From positions 184,350 through 248,349 of the forward strand of contig CANNZV010001030.1 of the NCBI GenBank assembly GCA_947561585.1: a stretch of DNA of 64,000 nt, in the 5' to 3' direction. This DNA comes from Caprella mutica (Eukaryota > Arthropoda > Malacostraca > Amphipoda > Caprellidae). Under the pieces are notes generated by a model. That model was given only the letters and a program-made list of their open reading frames with translations, was not told the origin of the DNA and searched no databases. The position numbers were made by a program, and so were the translations under genes. Shown here piece by piece: positions 1 to 12,775 of this stretch; within the stretch, counting starts at the first letter, position 1, and the number at the start of each line of letters is the position of its first letter.

Positions 1-3000
1 GTACTATCGGATAAAAGTGTCACTGTGATGATGTACTATCAGAGAAAAGAGTCACTGTGATGATGTAATATCAGAGAAAAGAGTCACTGTGATGATGTAC
101 TATCAGAGAAAAGAGTCATTGTGATGATGTACTATCGGATAAAAGAGTCACTGTGATGATATACTATCAGAGAAAAGAGTCACTGTGATGATGTACTATC
201 AGAGAAAAGAGTCACTGTAATGATGTACTATCAGAGAAAAGAGTCACTGTGATGATGTACTATCAGAGAAAAGAGTCACTGTGATGATGTACTATTAGAG
301 AAAAGAGTCACTGTGATGATGTACTATCGGATAAAAGTGTCACTGTGATGATGCACTATCAGAGAAAAGAGTCACTGTGATGATGTACTATCAGAGAAAA
401 GAGTCACTGTGATGATGTACTATCAGAGAAAAGAGTCACTGTGATAATGTACTATCAGAGAAAAGAGTCATTGTGATGATGTACTATCAGAGAAAAGAGT
501 CACTGTGATGATGTACTATCAGAGAAAAGAGTCACTGTGATGATGTACTATCAGAGAAAAGAGTCACTGTGATGATGTACTATCAGAGAAAAGAGTCATT
601 GTGATGATGTACTATCAGAGAAAAGAGTCACTGTGATGATGTACTATCAGAGAAAAGAGTCACTGTGATGATGTACTATCAGAGAAAAGAGTCATTGTGA
701 TGATGTACTATCGGATAAAAGTGTCACTGTGATGATGTACTATCAGAGAAAAGAGTCACTGTGATGATGTAATATCAGAGAAAAGAGTCACTGTGATGAT
801 GTACTATCAGAGAAAAGAGTCATTGTGATGATGTACTATCGGATAAAAGAGTCACTGTGATGATATACTATCAGAGAAAAGAGTCACTGTGATGATGTAC
901 TATCAGAGAAAAGAGTCACTGTGATGATGTACTATCAGAGAAAAGAGTCACTGTGATGATGTACTATCAGAGAAAAGAGTCACTGTGATGATGAACTATC
1001 AGAGAAAAGAGTCACTGTGATGATGTACTATCAGAGAAAAGAGTCACTGTGATGATGTACTATCAGAGAAAAGAGTCACTGTGATGATGTACTATCAGAG
1101 AAAAGAGTCACTGTGATGATGAACTATCAGAGAAAAGAGTCACTGTGATGATGTACTATCAGAGAAAAGAGTCACTGTGATGATGTACTATCAGAGAAAA
1201 GAGTCACTGTGATGATGAACTATCAGAGAAAAGAGTCACTGTGATGATGTACTATCAGAGAAAAGAGTCACTGTGATGATGTAATATCTGAGAAAAGAGT
1301 CACTGTGATGATGTACTATCAGAGAAAAGAGTCACTGTGATGATGTACTATCAGAGAAAAGAGTCACTGTGATGATGTACTATCAGAGAAAAGAGTCACT
1401 GTGATGATGTACTATCAGAGAAAAGAGTCACTGTGATGATGTACTATTAGAGAAAAGAGTCACTGTGATGATGTACTATCGGATAAAAGTGTCACTGTGA
1501 TGATGTACTATCAGAGAAAAGAGTCACTGTGATGATGTACTATCAGAGAAAAGAGTCACTGTGATGATGTACTATCAGAGAAAAGAGTCACTGTGATAAT
1601 GTACTATCAGAGAAAAGAGTCATTGTGATGATGTACTATCAGAGAAAAGAGTCACTGTGATGATGTACTATCAGAGAAAAGAGTCACTGTGATGATGTAC
1701 TATCAGAGAAAAGAGTCACTGTGATGATGTACTATCAGAGAAAAGAGTCATTGTGATGATGTACTATCAGAGAAAAGAGTCACTGTAATGATGTACTATC
1801 AGAGAAAAGAGTCACTGTGATGATGTACTATCAGAGAAAAGAGTCACTGTGATGATGTACTATTAGAGAAAAGAGTCACTGTGATGATGTACTATCGGAT
1901 AAAAGTGTCACTGTGATGATGCACTATCAGAGAAAAGAGTCACTGTGATGATGTACTATCAGAGAAAAGAGTCACTGTGATGATGTACTATCAGAGAAAA
2001 GAGTCACTGTGATAATGTACTATCAGAGAAAAGAGTCATTGTGATGATGTACTATCAGAGAAAAGAGTCACTGTGATGATGTACTATCAGAGAAAAGAGT
2101 CACTGTGATGATGTACTATCAGAGAAAAGAGTCACTGTGATGATGTACTATCAGAGAAAAGAGTCATTGTGATGATGTACTATCAGAGAAAAGAGTCACT
2201 GTGATGATGTACTATCAGAGAAAAGAGTCACTGTGATGATGTACTATCAGAGAAAAGAGTCATTGTGATGATGTACTATCGGATAAAAGTGTCACTGTGA
2301 TGATGTACTATCAGAGAAAAGAGTCACTGTGATGATGTAATATCAGAGAAAAGAGTCACTGTGATGATGTACTATCAGAGAAAAGAGTCATTGTGATGAT
2401 GTACTATCGGATAAAAGAGTCACTGTGATGATATACTATCAGAGAAAAGAGTCACTGTGATGATGTACTATCAGAGAAAAGAGTCACTGTGATGATGTAC
2501 TATCAGAGAAAAGAGTCACTGTGATGATGTACTATCAGAGAAAAGAGTCACTGTGATGATGAACTATCAGAGAAAAGAGTCACTGTGATGATGTACTATC
2601 AGAGAAAAGAGTCACTGGGATGATGTAATATCAGAGAAAAGAGTCACTGTGATGATGTACTATCAGAGAAAAGAGTCACTGTGATGATGTACTATCAGAG
2701 AAAAGAGTCACTGTGATGATGAACTATCAGAGAAAAGAGTCACTGTGATGATGTACTATCAGAGAAAAGAGTCACTGTGATGATGTACTATCAGAGAAAA
2801 GAGTCACTGTGATGATGTACTATCAGAGAAAAGAGTCACTGTGATGATGAACTATCAGAGAAAAGAGTCACTGTGATGATGTACTATCAGAGAAAAGAGT
2901 CACTGTGATGATGTACTATCAGAGAAAAGAGTCACTGTGATGATGTACTATCAGAGAAAAGAGTCACTGTGATGATGTACTATCAGAGAAAAGAGTCACT

Positions 3001-3950
3001 GTGATGATGTAATATCAGAGAAAAGAGTCACTGTGATGATGTACTATCAGAGAAAAGAGTCACTGTGATGATGTACTATCAGAGAAAAGAGTCACTGTGA
3101 TGATGTACTATCAGAGAAAAGAGTCACTGTGATGATGTACTATCAGAGAAAAGAGTCACTGTGATGATGTACTATCAGAGAAAAGAGTCACTGTGATGAT
3201 GAACTATCAGAGAAAAGAGTCACTGTGATGATGTACTATCAGAGAAAAGAGTCACTGTGATGATGAACTATCAGAGAAAAGAGTCACTGTGATGATGAAC
3301 TATCAGAGAAAAGAGTCACTGTGATGATGTACTATCAGAGAAAAGAGTCACTGTGATGATGAACTATCAGAGAAAAGAGTCACTGTGATGGTGAACTATC
3401 AGAGAAAAGAGTCACTGTGATGATGTACTATCAGAGAAAAGAGTCACTGTGATGATGTACTATCAGAGAAAAGAGTCACTATGATGATGTACTATCAGAG
3501 AAAAGAGTCACTGTGATGATGTACTATCAGAGAAAAGAGTCACTGTGATGATGTACTATCAGAGAAAAGAGTCACTATGATGATGTACTATCAGAGAAAA
3601 GAGTCACTGTGATGATGTACTATCAGAGAAAAGAGTCACTGTGATGATGTACTATCAGAGAAAAGAGTCACTGTGATAATGTACTATCAGAGAAAAGAGT
3701 CACTGTGATGATGTACTATCAGAGAAAAGAGTCACTGTGATGATGTACTATCAGAGAAAAGAGTCACTGTGATTATGTACTATCAGAGAAAAGAGTCACT
3801 GTGATGATGTACTATCAGAGAAAAGAGTCACTGTGATGATGTACTATCAGAGAAAAGAGTCACTGTGATGATGTACTATCAGAGAAAAGAGTCACTGTGA
3901 TGATGTACTATCAGAGAAAAGAGTCACTGTGATGATGTACTATCAGAGAA
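1..3950. repeat. 32-bp satellite array, about 123 copies
   Basis: The unit begins GTACTATCAGAGAAAAGAGT and continues CACTGTGATGAT, 32 bp in all. Units start at 1, 33, 65 and so on to 3937, with every start I checked at a multiple of 32 plus 1, so no indel was seen. The last unit breaks off at 3950 and the array is open at the left edge. Variant units (CGGATAAAAGTG type) start at 1, 321, 705, 1473, 1889 and 2273. A block of variants from about 193 to 1050 recurs about 1568 bp (49 units) later at 1761-2620, which is a higher-order duplication. The unit carries stop codons and 32 is not a multiple of 3, so it is non-coding. Confidence 0.97.
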
Positions 3951-5234
3951 GTACAATTAATGAATGAATGAAAATATGTACCATCTGGTGCTCTCTGTCA
4001 TAAACTCACTGGTAAAAAAGCTATTGCCAACAATAGCACACAAATATATTGCTAAATAAGGTGAAGAATGTACAATATACTAGTTGCTACTTGTAATACA
4101 ACTCTCTAGAAACAAGTGAACAAGTAACTAGACAATATCGCCCTAACCATTGGAACTTGGAGGTCAGCCTTAGTGTGCCACATTTCAATAAACTCTTTCA
4201 TTATTCTAAGCAACACTGCATCGTACATAATTAACAGACGAATGATTAAATGCACATTAATAGATTTAATCTAACGATGCATTTTGCCTATGCATGTAAA
4301 TATTAAAATATTGGAAGTTTTATTCTCAAATTCAGGATTGTTCTTTCAAAAGACAAATAATTTTGTCTGCCATTTTGAAAAGTATTCCATGGAGACAAGT
4401 CGAGAAACTCCTATTGACGAGGAGACTGATTCTCTGTGCCTAATTTCTAATGGTTGCCTCCGGCTTCCACATCTGCAGACTGATAAGAAAATTCATCTAG
4501 TCGAAATAACTGCATGAATGTAAAAAGAATTATGAAATATCTCACTTTCTAATCATGCAAACCATCTCAATGACATGGTATATTGTTGCTGCAATTTAGT
4601 TATAAGATAATAGGTGCAAAGCGTGTGGATAGAATTGTGGCGCCAGCAACACAGTGGTGACCCCTCATTGCTACCCCTCCCCTCCCTTCCCCCAAAACAA
4701 ACTGCAGTCACCCCCTCTCTTCCAAGAAATGTAAATAGACAGAGGCCTTTAACACAATCACTATAGTAAATATGAGCTTGGGGATTAAAGAGTTTGACTA
4801 TTTTATTATCCCCACAAAGATGTCGAGTGATGAGATTCTCAGTATACTATCAATGTTAATATATTCCATGGTATACACCAGAAATATAGTTGAAATTTAC
4901 TAGTATATAGTTACTTGTTGTAACTATATTCCACAATTTCAATCATATTAGAAAATGTTAAAATTATGTAGTCTTTACTTGTATGATCGATAATGTGAAG
5001 CTGTCAAATAATTCGTAACTTACCCTACATATAATCTATACATTAATAACTATTTCGATCTTGTAACTAATTAATTATGTAAATTATACCTGACCTGTGC
5101 TTTGACAGCAACAATGTGGGAGAAAATTAATAATAAAAAGTAGGAGTTGATCCTTCCTGCTTGACTATATTCATTGAGGAAATAAAAGATAGAACATAAA
5201 ACTGAGAGTGACGATATTGAACAGCAATTCTATA
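3951..5234. other. unique AT-rich spacer, no gene seen
   Basis: The sequence leaves the satellite abruptly. It holds a C-rich stretch near 4665-4720 and one 77-codon open frame at 4284-4517 with no recognisable motif. I see no splice-flanked exon, RNA gene or terminal inverted repeat here. Confidence 0.5.
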
Positions 5235-5360
5235 TTTACAGCACAGCAACACTAGTTAGAGGGCACAGCATCACTAGTAATAGAGCACAGCAACACTAGT
5301 TACAGGACACAACAACACTCGTAATAGAGCACAGCAACACTAGTTACAGAGCACAACCAC
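5235..5360. repeat. short tandem repeat with ACACTAGTTACAG core
   Basis: Five degenerate copies of a roughly 22-24 bp unit containing CACAGCAACACTAGTTACAG. Related single or partial copies occur near 8640-8665 and 8955-8995, so the same motif lies on both sides of the decayed LINE-like block between them. Confidence 0.7.
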
Positions 5361-5476
5361 AAAGGAGGAACAACAAATACCAGAACAGGACCAAGTTTTT
5401 GGAGTGATTAGGTACGTCCCCGATTACCTCTCCATCTTACTGATCAGTGCAGGTGATGTAGAGCAGAACCAGGAGT

Positions 5477-5815
5477 TTGCTGAGTGGTGGAGACAGGAGA
5501 GGCAGTAGTGAGGCAGCTAGTGGAAGAGGAGCTATGGGCAAGATGCATAAGATACTTAGGAAGTTAGGCAGCAGTGTTAGTAAAGCACCCTCATCGTGTA
5601 CGATATCAAAAGAGAGTTTCAATGATCAGTTAAGGAAATCATCAGCACAGAGAAATGAGAGAGAACCAGCGGAGATGAGACAGTCAGTGGAAGAGGCAGA
5701 AGATTTGAGACAGGAATGGAAGACAACTGAGGCCTACGACCTAATGAATAAAAACCTCAGAGGAAAAAGAGATACTGGAGTCAATGAAGAAACTATAAAA
5801 AGACTTGGCACCTGA
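5477..5815 (+). CDS. hypothetical 112-aa protein, unrecognised
   Basis: The frame starts at ATG 5477 and ends with TGA at 5813-5815. The product is charged and Ser-rich: a Gly/Ser/Arg N-terminus, a basic patch around KILRKLG at residues 25-31, then a Glu/Gln/Arg-rich stretch that could be coiled coil. No signal peptide or membrane segment is visible. It lies just after the CACTAGTTAC repeats and before the LINE-like remnants, so it may be part of the decayed element, for instance a gag-like ORF. I do not recognise it, and it may be chance. Confidence 0.3.
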   Translation: MLSGGDRRGSSEAASGRGAMGKMHKILRKLGSSVSKAPSSCTISKESFNDQLRKSSAQRNEREPAEMRQSVEEAEDLRQEWKTTEAYDLMNKNLRGKRDTGVNEETIKRLGT

Positions 5816-6734
5816 TCCAGATAACGTAATGGCTAGGTATGTGCATGAAGTGCAAAGAAACGTAAAAGTGAGCTTGTGAAGATGGCACATACATGTTCAC
5901 GAAGCCGGCTGTCAACTGGAAGCATTGATATTGTCTTCATCTAAGGGGCCAACGTAATTACCCAAACGACAACTGGAGAAAGGTCCTCCTTCTGGCCATG
6001 GGTTCCAGGATATTGGCCTGGGTGGCCAGCTAAAATAGTGGTAATAGGTCTTCGGCCGGCAGAATACAGACCAGCATGGTTTTAGGTCAGACTAGTGTGT
6101 GGCAGCATAGCAAACCTATTGTGCATTTTGTGATACAAGCACCAAATTTGTCTCATATGAACATTAACATATTGCGAACATTTTCAGGTCACTTGGAATT
6201 TTATCTTTATGTCCGTCATATTAAATTTCAAAATGGCTACCTTTTGAAATCTACATTTGCGATTATCTGTGGGTCTAATGCTGCTATTGACTTGATTCTG
6301 GTGTCTAAATGTATGTTTTAGACACCAATGTATCCAATGGTAACTATCTGCATTACGTATTTTTACCATTAGGCCGACAACAAGTGACTGCGATAGAACT
6401 GTACAATAGGTTTACATGCTGCAAGACAATGTTTATAATCACTACTGTCAGAGAGAAACAAGGAATTCTAAGAACTATCCTGCATTTGAAAACTGGTCTT
6501 GCCAGAGACAAGACAACTGTGCAATTGTACTGAAACTAAAACTGTTGGTTTAAGTGTATGTTCGTTCTCCCAGGCAGGGATCGTTGATGATGTACTTTGA
6601 TGCTCTGACAGAGCTAGTCCTCTTGTTCCACTAACTAGATCCCGGTAAACCTGGGATCTTGTAGTCAACCGCAGGACCAGAGGTTGCTTAGGTGGAACCA
6701 ATACTGGAGACGACAAACAGCAGAGACACGTCAT

Positions 6735-7320
6735 CATGAATGGACGTCAAAAGTACAGGACTCCTTCGGGAAAGATGTTCGATCTATTGTCTGTGTCTAG
6801 ATCTAGTCAGACTGGGCACAGATGACATCACAAGTCCTGCTGCTGCGGAGACCTTGATGAATGCCAATAATATTTGTCAATAGCAGTTCGAGGCTTTCAC
6901 CAGAAAGTGTCTGTTGGATGACTCTATTCCTCGTAACATGCTGAAGGTGATACCAAACGAGTGATGAAACCCTTGGAGAAGTTCTTTCGTTATGAGAACC
7001 AGGTACGTCCTACTGAACTTCCAGATAGTGGAAACCTCTTCACTGGCACTAAGAGTGATTTCATCAAATGCTTCGACAAAGTCTCGGACGCCAAGACAGA
7101 GTCTCCTGTCACTACCTACACAGAGCATGATGAAGTAGCCATTGTCAAGATGATGAAGCCGGCTGCATCAAATACCTCTGAAGAGTATGCACATCATATC
7201 TTCATCCCATATATATCTACGAAGCTGTAAACAGTGTCACATCTGGATCTGGTCTGAGAAAATTCTTTGCTTATGCACTAAAAATGTTGTATATGAGCAT
7301 TCGTACTTATTAAAGTATGT
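6735..7320 (+). pseudogene. decayed coding-like block, possibly LINE ORF1 or N-terminal region
   Basis: Several open pieces follow each other in shifting frames. One runs at about 6893-6961 (a stretch containing FTRKCLLDD), one at 6961-7230 (89 codons, containing KFFRYENQV) and one at about 7210-7312 (containing EAVNSVTSGSG). Base composition is more GC-rich than the flanks and the pieces run into the zinc-finger and RT pieces downstream, which suggests one broken element. I cannot assign a family to this part. Confidence 0.35.
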
Positions 7321-7360
7321 CGGTCAAAGGCAGGACTAACAACACATCAAAGAAGAATGT

Positions 7361-7567
7361 ATGTTGCAGCGGAAAAGGAGGTGTTTTAATTGTGGCAGAT
7401 GCAGCAATCACGCCTTCTTAAATATCATGAAGGCAGGAGAGTATGTATGTCGCTGGTGCCTTCGGTGGCAGGCAGCAGAGAACCTGACCAGGCACGAGCA
7501 AGGTTGTGAGGAAGTGGAACGGGGGAGAGGAGTCAAACCTGGTCAGTGGCGTGGTGCTCGGATATAG
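7361..7567 (+). pseudogene. zinc-finger-like fragment of a decayed LINE
   Basis: A 68-codon frame. Residues 8-11 read CFNC and residues 27-30 read CRWC, followed by a His/Cys pair in TRHEQGC, which gives a C-x2-C...H-x4-C arrangement like a single C2H2/CCHC finger. Such fingers occur in LINE ORF1 proteins and in N-terminal regions of some ORF2 proteins. It sits about 450 bp upstream of RT remnants on the same strand, so the simplest reading is part of the same dead retroelement. The exact family is uncertain. Confidence 0.4.
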
Positions 7568-7818
7568 ATAGATAGGGACGACGGAAGAATTAGATGGAAT
7601 AGGATCGGAATATGTGAGGATGTTAGTAGAAGACATCCTCACCACAGATTTTAGGAGCAATTGGTACCCCAGAAATGAAGGATGGCAGTGGCAATCCCTA
7701 TCTGAAGTAAAACGATTGCCCTCACCTTGCACGTCAGCAAGAGGATGGAGTGACTGGTAGTTCAGAAGATGGGCGCCCAACTGGATAAACGTTTTTCTAT
7801 TTTATTAATGGGATAGGA

Positions 7819-8597
7819 ATGATTTACCAATGTCGCCGTCACTCCTCCCTTGTTTCTTCTATGGAGATAAATGTCGAAGAGAACAACAGGTTGCAGAGAA
7901 TATTCAAGGAGAGGACCATCCTGATTCTCTTCGAAAACAGCAATGCCTACAATATACATAGTGTGGAAATGAGGATTTGTGAAGAAGATGATGGAGATAG
8001 AGATTCCGCATATTTTCGTTAGATGGACGAATGAATGGATGGTGAACCGACAGACAAAGTTGAGATTCTAGGATGTAGAGAGCAAGATAAGGAGCTCGAA
8101 GATAGAACTTCCACTTCCAAATGCTATCTGCTACGTTGTTTCTGATTTTCATTAACGATTTGTTCGGGAATTCTTCCAAGGACAGCTTCGTCAGTTGCTA
8201 CACAGACGATCTATCGATGGCGATGCAGAACTGCAGTAAGGAGCGAGCGCACCAGAGAGGATGCAGACGGAGGTGAACGTGTTGGAGGAGGAAGAAAGAG
8301 GTGGAGCCAAGAGCTCAGAATGGACAAGAACAGTCAGTAGTGAAGAAGAACAGGGGGGAGAGCTTTTCCTTGGGGAAGGGGGTGGACCTGGAAAGATTTC
8401 GGTCAGGACATCATCCGGTATTGAGGATATGGAAGAGATTGATTGGGCTTGAAATGACGGCGGAAAGCAGACTTTGTGGGGAAGATAAAGAATGCAACGA
8501 GCACTTGCGGATGCGTTGGAAAACGGAGTTGGAAAAAGATTTCGGGAACTACTTGAGTACCCGGTCCGGTTTTCGGCAACTCACTGGTGAATCTTGA
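7819..8597 (+). pseudogene. degenerate non-LTR retrotransposon reverse transcriptase
   Basis: RT landmarks can be followed across all three forward frames. An N-terminal palm-like stretch lies at 7840-7960. Around 8005-8050 a frame reads IFVRWTNEWMVNRQTKLRF, the usual segment before the QGS motif. At about 8113-8170 there is a corrupted PQGSVLSATLF-like motif followed by LIFINDLFG. At about 8195-8222 the catalytic motif reads CYTDDLSMAM, with Thr where Ala is usual in YADD. A segment matching the post-palm region, RWSQELRMDKNSQ, follows near 8290-8330 in another frame. Frame changes and internal stops make it non-functional. It is a LINE, but I cannot fix the clade. Confidence 0.75.
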
Positions 8598-9439
8598 CTC
8601 ACCTAAAGTAATTTAAACAACATGAATATCATCACTATAGTTACACCATAGCAACACTAGTGACCTCTGTAGGCAGGTAGGTACATCTCTGACAGATGAA
8701 TATAAATAATTCTAACTTTAAAATAGTGACACATAGTAATACAATGAGAAATCATTGTGATAGTAAAAGAGCGAACAAATATTTGATATATTGGTACTGG
8801 TGTGAGTCAGTCTATTTTTAATATAGTGCACAAATTTTTATTTAGTTTTCAGTTATTAAGATATAACTTAATGTTGTTTGATGAGTGCTACAATTGAAAT
8901 GTATTTTTTACTTCATAATAGTCCTTCATAGAAAAATTTAGTTGTTTAACCGCTAGTTACAGAACACCAACACTAGTTACACTAGTTACAGTATAGTTAG
9001 TTTTGAGAATCCTGAGTTAATATTTTTAACGAAGGATTCTCGGTAAATTGAATATATTTTCTGCTCAAAGTTTGCACCAATTAACTAATATTTGATTCTC
9101 CCACTCTCTAACAAATAGAAAACAAAATCACTAATACGTCTCGTTCTACTTAGGAAGAAAACCTAATTCTGGCAAATTGTCAAAAATATACGTAGTTAAG
9201 TAAAAATATTCCTCATGTTTGTATAGCAACAAACACAAATGAAATTGATGAAAATAAGTCATTGAAATAAAATAATAACTAATAACTACAAATATATTTA
9301 TATATGAATAAAAAATAGTGTAATTCATTACATAATAATATACATATTATTAAATAATTTTTCAAATTTCTAACATAAAAAACATCTTAAATTTTTTCAT
9401 AACTCATATTCACATGATAAAAAGATACCTACTTGTTGA

Positions 9440-9856
9440 ATCAATGATGCAACTATCGGGTCACATAATGCTACTATAGCATCACATGCTACTATAGCAT
9501 CACATAATGCTACTATAGCATCACATGCTACTATAGCATCACATAATGCTACTATAGCATCACATGCTACTATAGCATCACATAATGCTACTATAGCATC
9601 ACATAATGCTACTATAGAATCACATAATGCTACTATAGCATCACATGCTACTATAGCATCACATAATGCTACTATAGCATCACATAATGCTACTATAGAA
9701 TCACATAATGCTACTATAGCATCACATGCTACTATAGCATCACATAATGCTACTATAGCATCACATGCTACTATAGCATCACATAATGCTACTATTTTCA
9801 CATAATGCTACTATAGCATCACATAATGCTACTATAGAATCACATAATGCTACAGT
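9440..9856. repeat. 21/18-bp minisatellite, open on the minus strand
   Basis: Two unit types alternate: ACATAATGCTACTATAGCATC (21 bp) and ACATGCTACTATAGCATC (18 bp). Both lengths are multiples of three, so the minus strand keeps an open frame (9397-9801) of alternating ALCDAIV and ACDAIV. No start context, splice site or downstream domain supports translation, so the frame is probably a by-product of the repeat. A few units carry GAATC in place of GCATC. Confidence 0.9.
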
Positions 9857-12743
9857 AGGGCACATGAACAAGTTTGGTGAGTTATTTGGTATCACGTGTA
9901 GAGTTGCTACTTCAGGCTGACTAATCTACAGGTGAAGTACAGGGTTACGCAAGAGGTTAGCTACGACTACGTAGCCTCTCAGTGGGAGAAAAAACAGTAG
10001 TCAACTGTCTATTGCTGTCGAGTACGTCGTTTATCGATTGCTTTTTATCGAAAAATATCATAATTTCAGATATTTTCGTTGGAATTTATTTATCGAGAAT
10101 CTCCCCGGATAAAAATATAGAAAAAGTTCATTTTAAATCTTAGCACAGATTACTAAAGGATTTCGTCACAGAGAGAAGATCTGTTTAAGGTAGATTGCAA
10201 TCGGTAATTGAAAACCGATTATCAGCGATTATATTTTACAGACTGGTTTGGGTTTACGGTGATTGTTTAACTCACGATTTTCGGACTCTGACACCGTGGA
10301 GATTTCGTGGGTGACAAATTTTCACAGACGATACGAAAATTCTAATCACCGACTGTGAACTATCATCCCCTTTAATTCATATCAAAATATATAATTCACA
10401 TAATCAAAAGATGTAATTCGTAATAATAATCCAGAATTATTGACTTAAATGATTTACAAATTGTTGGATAAAATAAGTTGGTGTGAACTATTAGCTGTAG
10501 ATATGGAGAGGAAGAACAGAACTAACTGCAACAGAATAGACCTTTAAATACATCACCTAAAATTTTCATATTATTCAGTTCATATAGGAACTACATAAAT
10601 AACTGGATTTACTTTTATTGAAATTCGGCTACAAAACAACTATTAAGGAAAGATTTAATAAAAGGGGTCGATTAAATTATGCATTTCTCTTAAAAGAAAT
10701 TTTCACAGAAATAAAGAATTTCGTTTCTTCATTAAAAACAATGCTTTCCTTTAGTAAATTACTGCATCTATGTAATGGTCAGCAAACTATGTATTATTCT
10801 AATATCTACTATATATATACGTACAATATACATATAAGAAGAATCGAAAACCATCATGCAGAAGAGAGAGAGAGAGAGATAGTCTTCACTGATTCTGCAA
10901 TAAGAATAATTTGTTGTTTCTTTCTATAAATTCTGAGAAGAAATGTGCAAAAACATCGTAATTTAGCAGTTTACCATTTCTAATTTGGCAGTTATTTGGA
11001 AAGTGTTTTCTGAATCAATAACAACTGCAACTGTCAGACTCAAAGGGTGTGAAGTTAAGAATGATGAAGATGGTATTTAGTTTACAGTATAAATTATACG
11101 ATAATCAATATCAAATTTCATTCTAAAGAGTTTCATATAACTAAAGAGTGGGTCAACTTTCTGTTAAAATATATTTAAGTTATTGAAGATTGCAAGAACG
11201 TGAAAAGCTGTAAAGCTGGTGTTCAATGATCTGGGACAGTGTAGATACCTACTTGGCTTATCTACCTACTAGAATTGTTTATTGGGGCAGCTATATCTGT
11301 ATGTAGGCTATTTAGACACTGCTATGAGCTTATAGGAGATATATTTGATGACATCTATGAGAGGGTATAGTGAGCCATGGGCTCTATTTACATTCTAAAA
11401 TAAGGGAAGCTGCCAATATAGGGATACTGAACAGGTCTCTCATGTGGATGCATGCAGTCGATAACAGTGCTTATCAATCTGGTATTAGAAGCTGATGATG
11501 AGATTCATAAGGCAACATTAGACTTTGTTGGTCTGGCAATTTACTGTTACTAACTCGTAGTTACCTAGAAACTAAAAACATTTTTGGTGTTGTTAGTTAT
11601 TAAGTATTTATTGATTTAGTTTTCCATTTCGAACAAAATAACTCAATTAAAAGATGATCCTAGTTCCAGTTTTTTTTGCTGTTTTCAATGAAATATTTTA
11701 TATTTATCAACTCAATATTTCCAAGAGAAATTTCAATTTTTTTACTTTAATTTTTCTCAAAATTTGCTATACAGCCGGATCTTTTTAATTTCTAAATTGT
11801 TCCATTAGTTAAAGTCGAATATTTTAACTTGTTTCTATCAGAGGAAGATAAACAAATTCACTAATGTAATCCAATAATTGGGTCCGATTCAATTCAATCT
11901 CAAAATATCAGGAAAAACATGGCGCACTTTCTCAATTAGTTGGTAATTCAGAGTTGTGTTTTCTCTGGAAAAAATCTCACTCACTTCGTTCTGTTCATTG
12001 AATTACCGGTTGGTGGTTTTCTTAATTCTAGCTACTGCAAGGGAAAATAGAATAATGCATCTGGAAAATTGGTAGAAAATATCGTTCTGATGAGATAAGA
12101 TTAGGTATTATTTTAGTATATTAATTGTTGAGGAATGCATTCCTCGAAAACTTCTTTTCCTCCTCTATTTCTTCACTAGCTGTAACAAAGTGAACTACAC
12201 GTGTTCTGAGAAATATACCCAATAACCAAGCAAAGAATGACCTCATATACTATAGAGTCGATTATAGGCTTAAAGAAATGTTGATGGGAAATGTGTGCTG
12301 TGGGAAATATAGAGTTAATATAGATTCAACTATTAATTGATTGTAAAACAAACAAATAAATGAGTAATGTATAAAGAAATTATAAGTTTCATCAATTAAT
12401 GTAATGAAAAGAGTCATCATGACAATAAAAATGAATGATATGCTTTGTGGTATGAGAATTAGTTCAGGAATTACAGAGTTTTAAAGAGGATGATATACAC
12501 TTTACATTCATGCTGTGAGATTATTTTAAAGAGGCTCTCTAAACATACACAGGGTAATGAATAATGTTTATTTAAACAGATATCGTATAAATAGAAAGCA
12601 AGAATGATATTGATGCAATGTATCTAAAAATTATAAATAAGTATTTACTAGATAGGGCAACATTTAACATCGATTACAAACTGGAGAGACTTGTGAGAAT
12701 CATTTCGAAAAGTCACGAATTTTCTTTCGAATTATTGACTCTA
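9857..12743. other. AT-rich non-coding DNA
   Basis: No gene, RNA gene or clear transposon end was seen. It contains a GA run (10866-10879) and AT-rich stretches. The 103-codon frame at 10618 starts at a non-ATG codon and has no motif. Confidence 0.5.
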
Positions 12744-12760
12744 CCCCCCCCCCCCCCCCC
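12744..12760. repeat. 17-base C homopolymer
   Basis: An uninterrupted run of 17 C, unusual in AT-rich surroundings. It lies 15 bp left of the pogo-like MITE. Length is likely to vary between individuals or sequencing methods. Confidence 0.9.
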
Positions 12761-12775
12761 TGCTAGGTCGTTATA

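Noticed and set aside
1..3950. CRISPR-like array
   Set aside because: Units are directly adjacent with no unique spacers, and the genome is eukaryotic.
9397..9801. 134-codon protein on the minus strand
   Set aside because: It is wholly minisatellite with no non-repeat domain, splice signal or start context. Listed only as a repeat.
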